Positions 63,852 through 64,000 of a stretch of 64,000 nucleotides of DNA are shown one piece after another. The notes under the pieces were generated by a model. That model ran no database searches, was not told the DNA's origin, and worked only from the letters and a program-made list of their open reading frames with translations. Position 1 is the first letter of the stretch, and the number at the start of each line of letters is the position of its first letter. The stretch comes from Anthoceros angustus. Its lineage: Eukaryota; Streptophyta; Anthocerotopsida; Anthocerotales; Anthocerotaceae. The stretch lies in NCBI GenBank assembly GCA_010909165.1, contig MU008210.1, positions 62,001 to 126,000 on the forward strand, in the 5' to 3' direction. Both the position numbers and the translations under genes were made by a program.

Positions 63852-63986
63852 CCTACGTGGTAGGACATCCTCCTACCATGGTAGGCGTTTTCCCTTTCTC
63901 CTACCACGGTAGGAGTTACTCCTATGGCGGTAGGATACCTTCCTACCCTCTCCTACCATGGTAGGAGCTATTCCTACACTGGTAGG
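63852..63986. repeat. Palindrome array 3
   Basis: Six 13-14-bp units start at 63852, 63872, 63900, 63921, 63952 and 63973 (spacing 20, 28, 21, 31, 21). CCTACCATGGTAGG at 63872 and 63952 are perfect palindromes; the others have one or two changes. It follows LTR-like copy 3 by about 40 bp and may continue beyond the window. Confidence 0.93.
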
Positions 63987-64000
63987 TGATCAAAACACTA

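Noticed and set aside
63852-63986. CRISPR-like array of short repeats
   Set aside because: Repeats are 14-bp palindromes with 6-17-bp gaps, not 25-37-bp repeats with equal unique spacers. There are no cas genes, and the context is plant retrotransposons.

Overview
The window reads as transposon-dominated nuclear DNA of a land plant. The evidence is Ty1/copia and Ty3/gypsy LTR retrotransposons of plant type: copia tRNA-initiator-Met-like primer sites, one gypsy-type tRNA-Asp primer site, and a gypsy gag with CCHC knuckles followed by a retropepsin ending in a VLLGRPWL-type motif. There is also a fragment of a plant-type J-domain gene. A non-seed plant (bryophyte, lycophyte or fern) fits the gypsy gag-protease style and the methyltransferase-like ORF, but that is inference. 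There is no bacterial gene organisation, no rRNA or tRNA gene, no CRISPR array, and I see no intact host gene.

Layout. 1-6.4 kb is mostly unassigned AT-rich DNA with a GAA microsatellite, a 200-bp direct repeat, a broken pogo/Tigger-type (CENP-B-like) transposase N-terminus (4.48-4.89 kb) and a perfect 15-bp-arm hairpin (5.27 kb). From 6.4 to 23.6 kb lies a three-level nest on the minus strand. A gypsy element (G1) is split by copia element B (8917-23422, TSD TTCCC), and B's reverse transcriptase is split by copia element A (10725-18679, TSD ATGAT). Element A carries a 1.2-kb tandem duplication of its integrase segment. 23.6-29.7 kb is largely unassigned, with one acidic plus-strand ORF (24.4-25.1 kb) and a purine-rich, Lys/Arg/Glu-coding stretch. 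29.77-30.54 kb is a decayed J-protein gene. 32.05-32.6 kb is a 125-bp-period tandem repeat. 33502-39520 is a third, largely complete but frameshifted copia element (C). 39.99-40.48 kb is a 43-bp tandem repeat.

40.87-46.26 kb, minus strand, holds broken coding DNA. It includes what looks like a decayed amino-DNA methyltransferase domain and, next to a tRNA-Asp primer site (46240-46257), a gag-like fragment. 46.26-49.76 kb (G2) and 59.25-62.69 kb (G3) are two diverged copies of one gypsy-type unit: an LTR-like promoter segment plus an upstream coiled-coil ORF. 49.8-54 kb and 63.3-64 kb contain relatives of another LTR family with unknown Lys/Arg-rich ORFs and arrays of CCTACC..GGTAGG palindromes at about 21-bp spacing. 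54.6-58.15 kb is a heavily decayed copia fragment (D) related to A.

The recognisable LTR elements whose orientation can be read run on the minus strand. The coding regions of all of them are frameshifted in the window as given. Many lesions fall at CAG/CTG trinucleotides when duplicated copies are compared. This points either to a consensus-sequence artefact in CHG-methylated DNA or to a real context-specific decay process, and anyone using the ORFs should allow for it.
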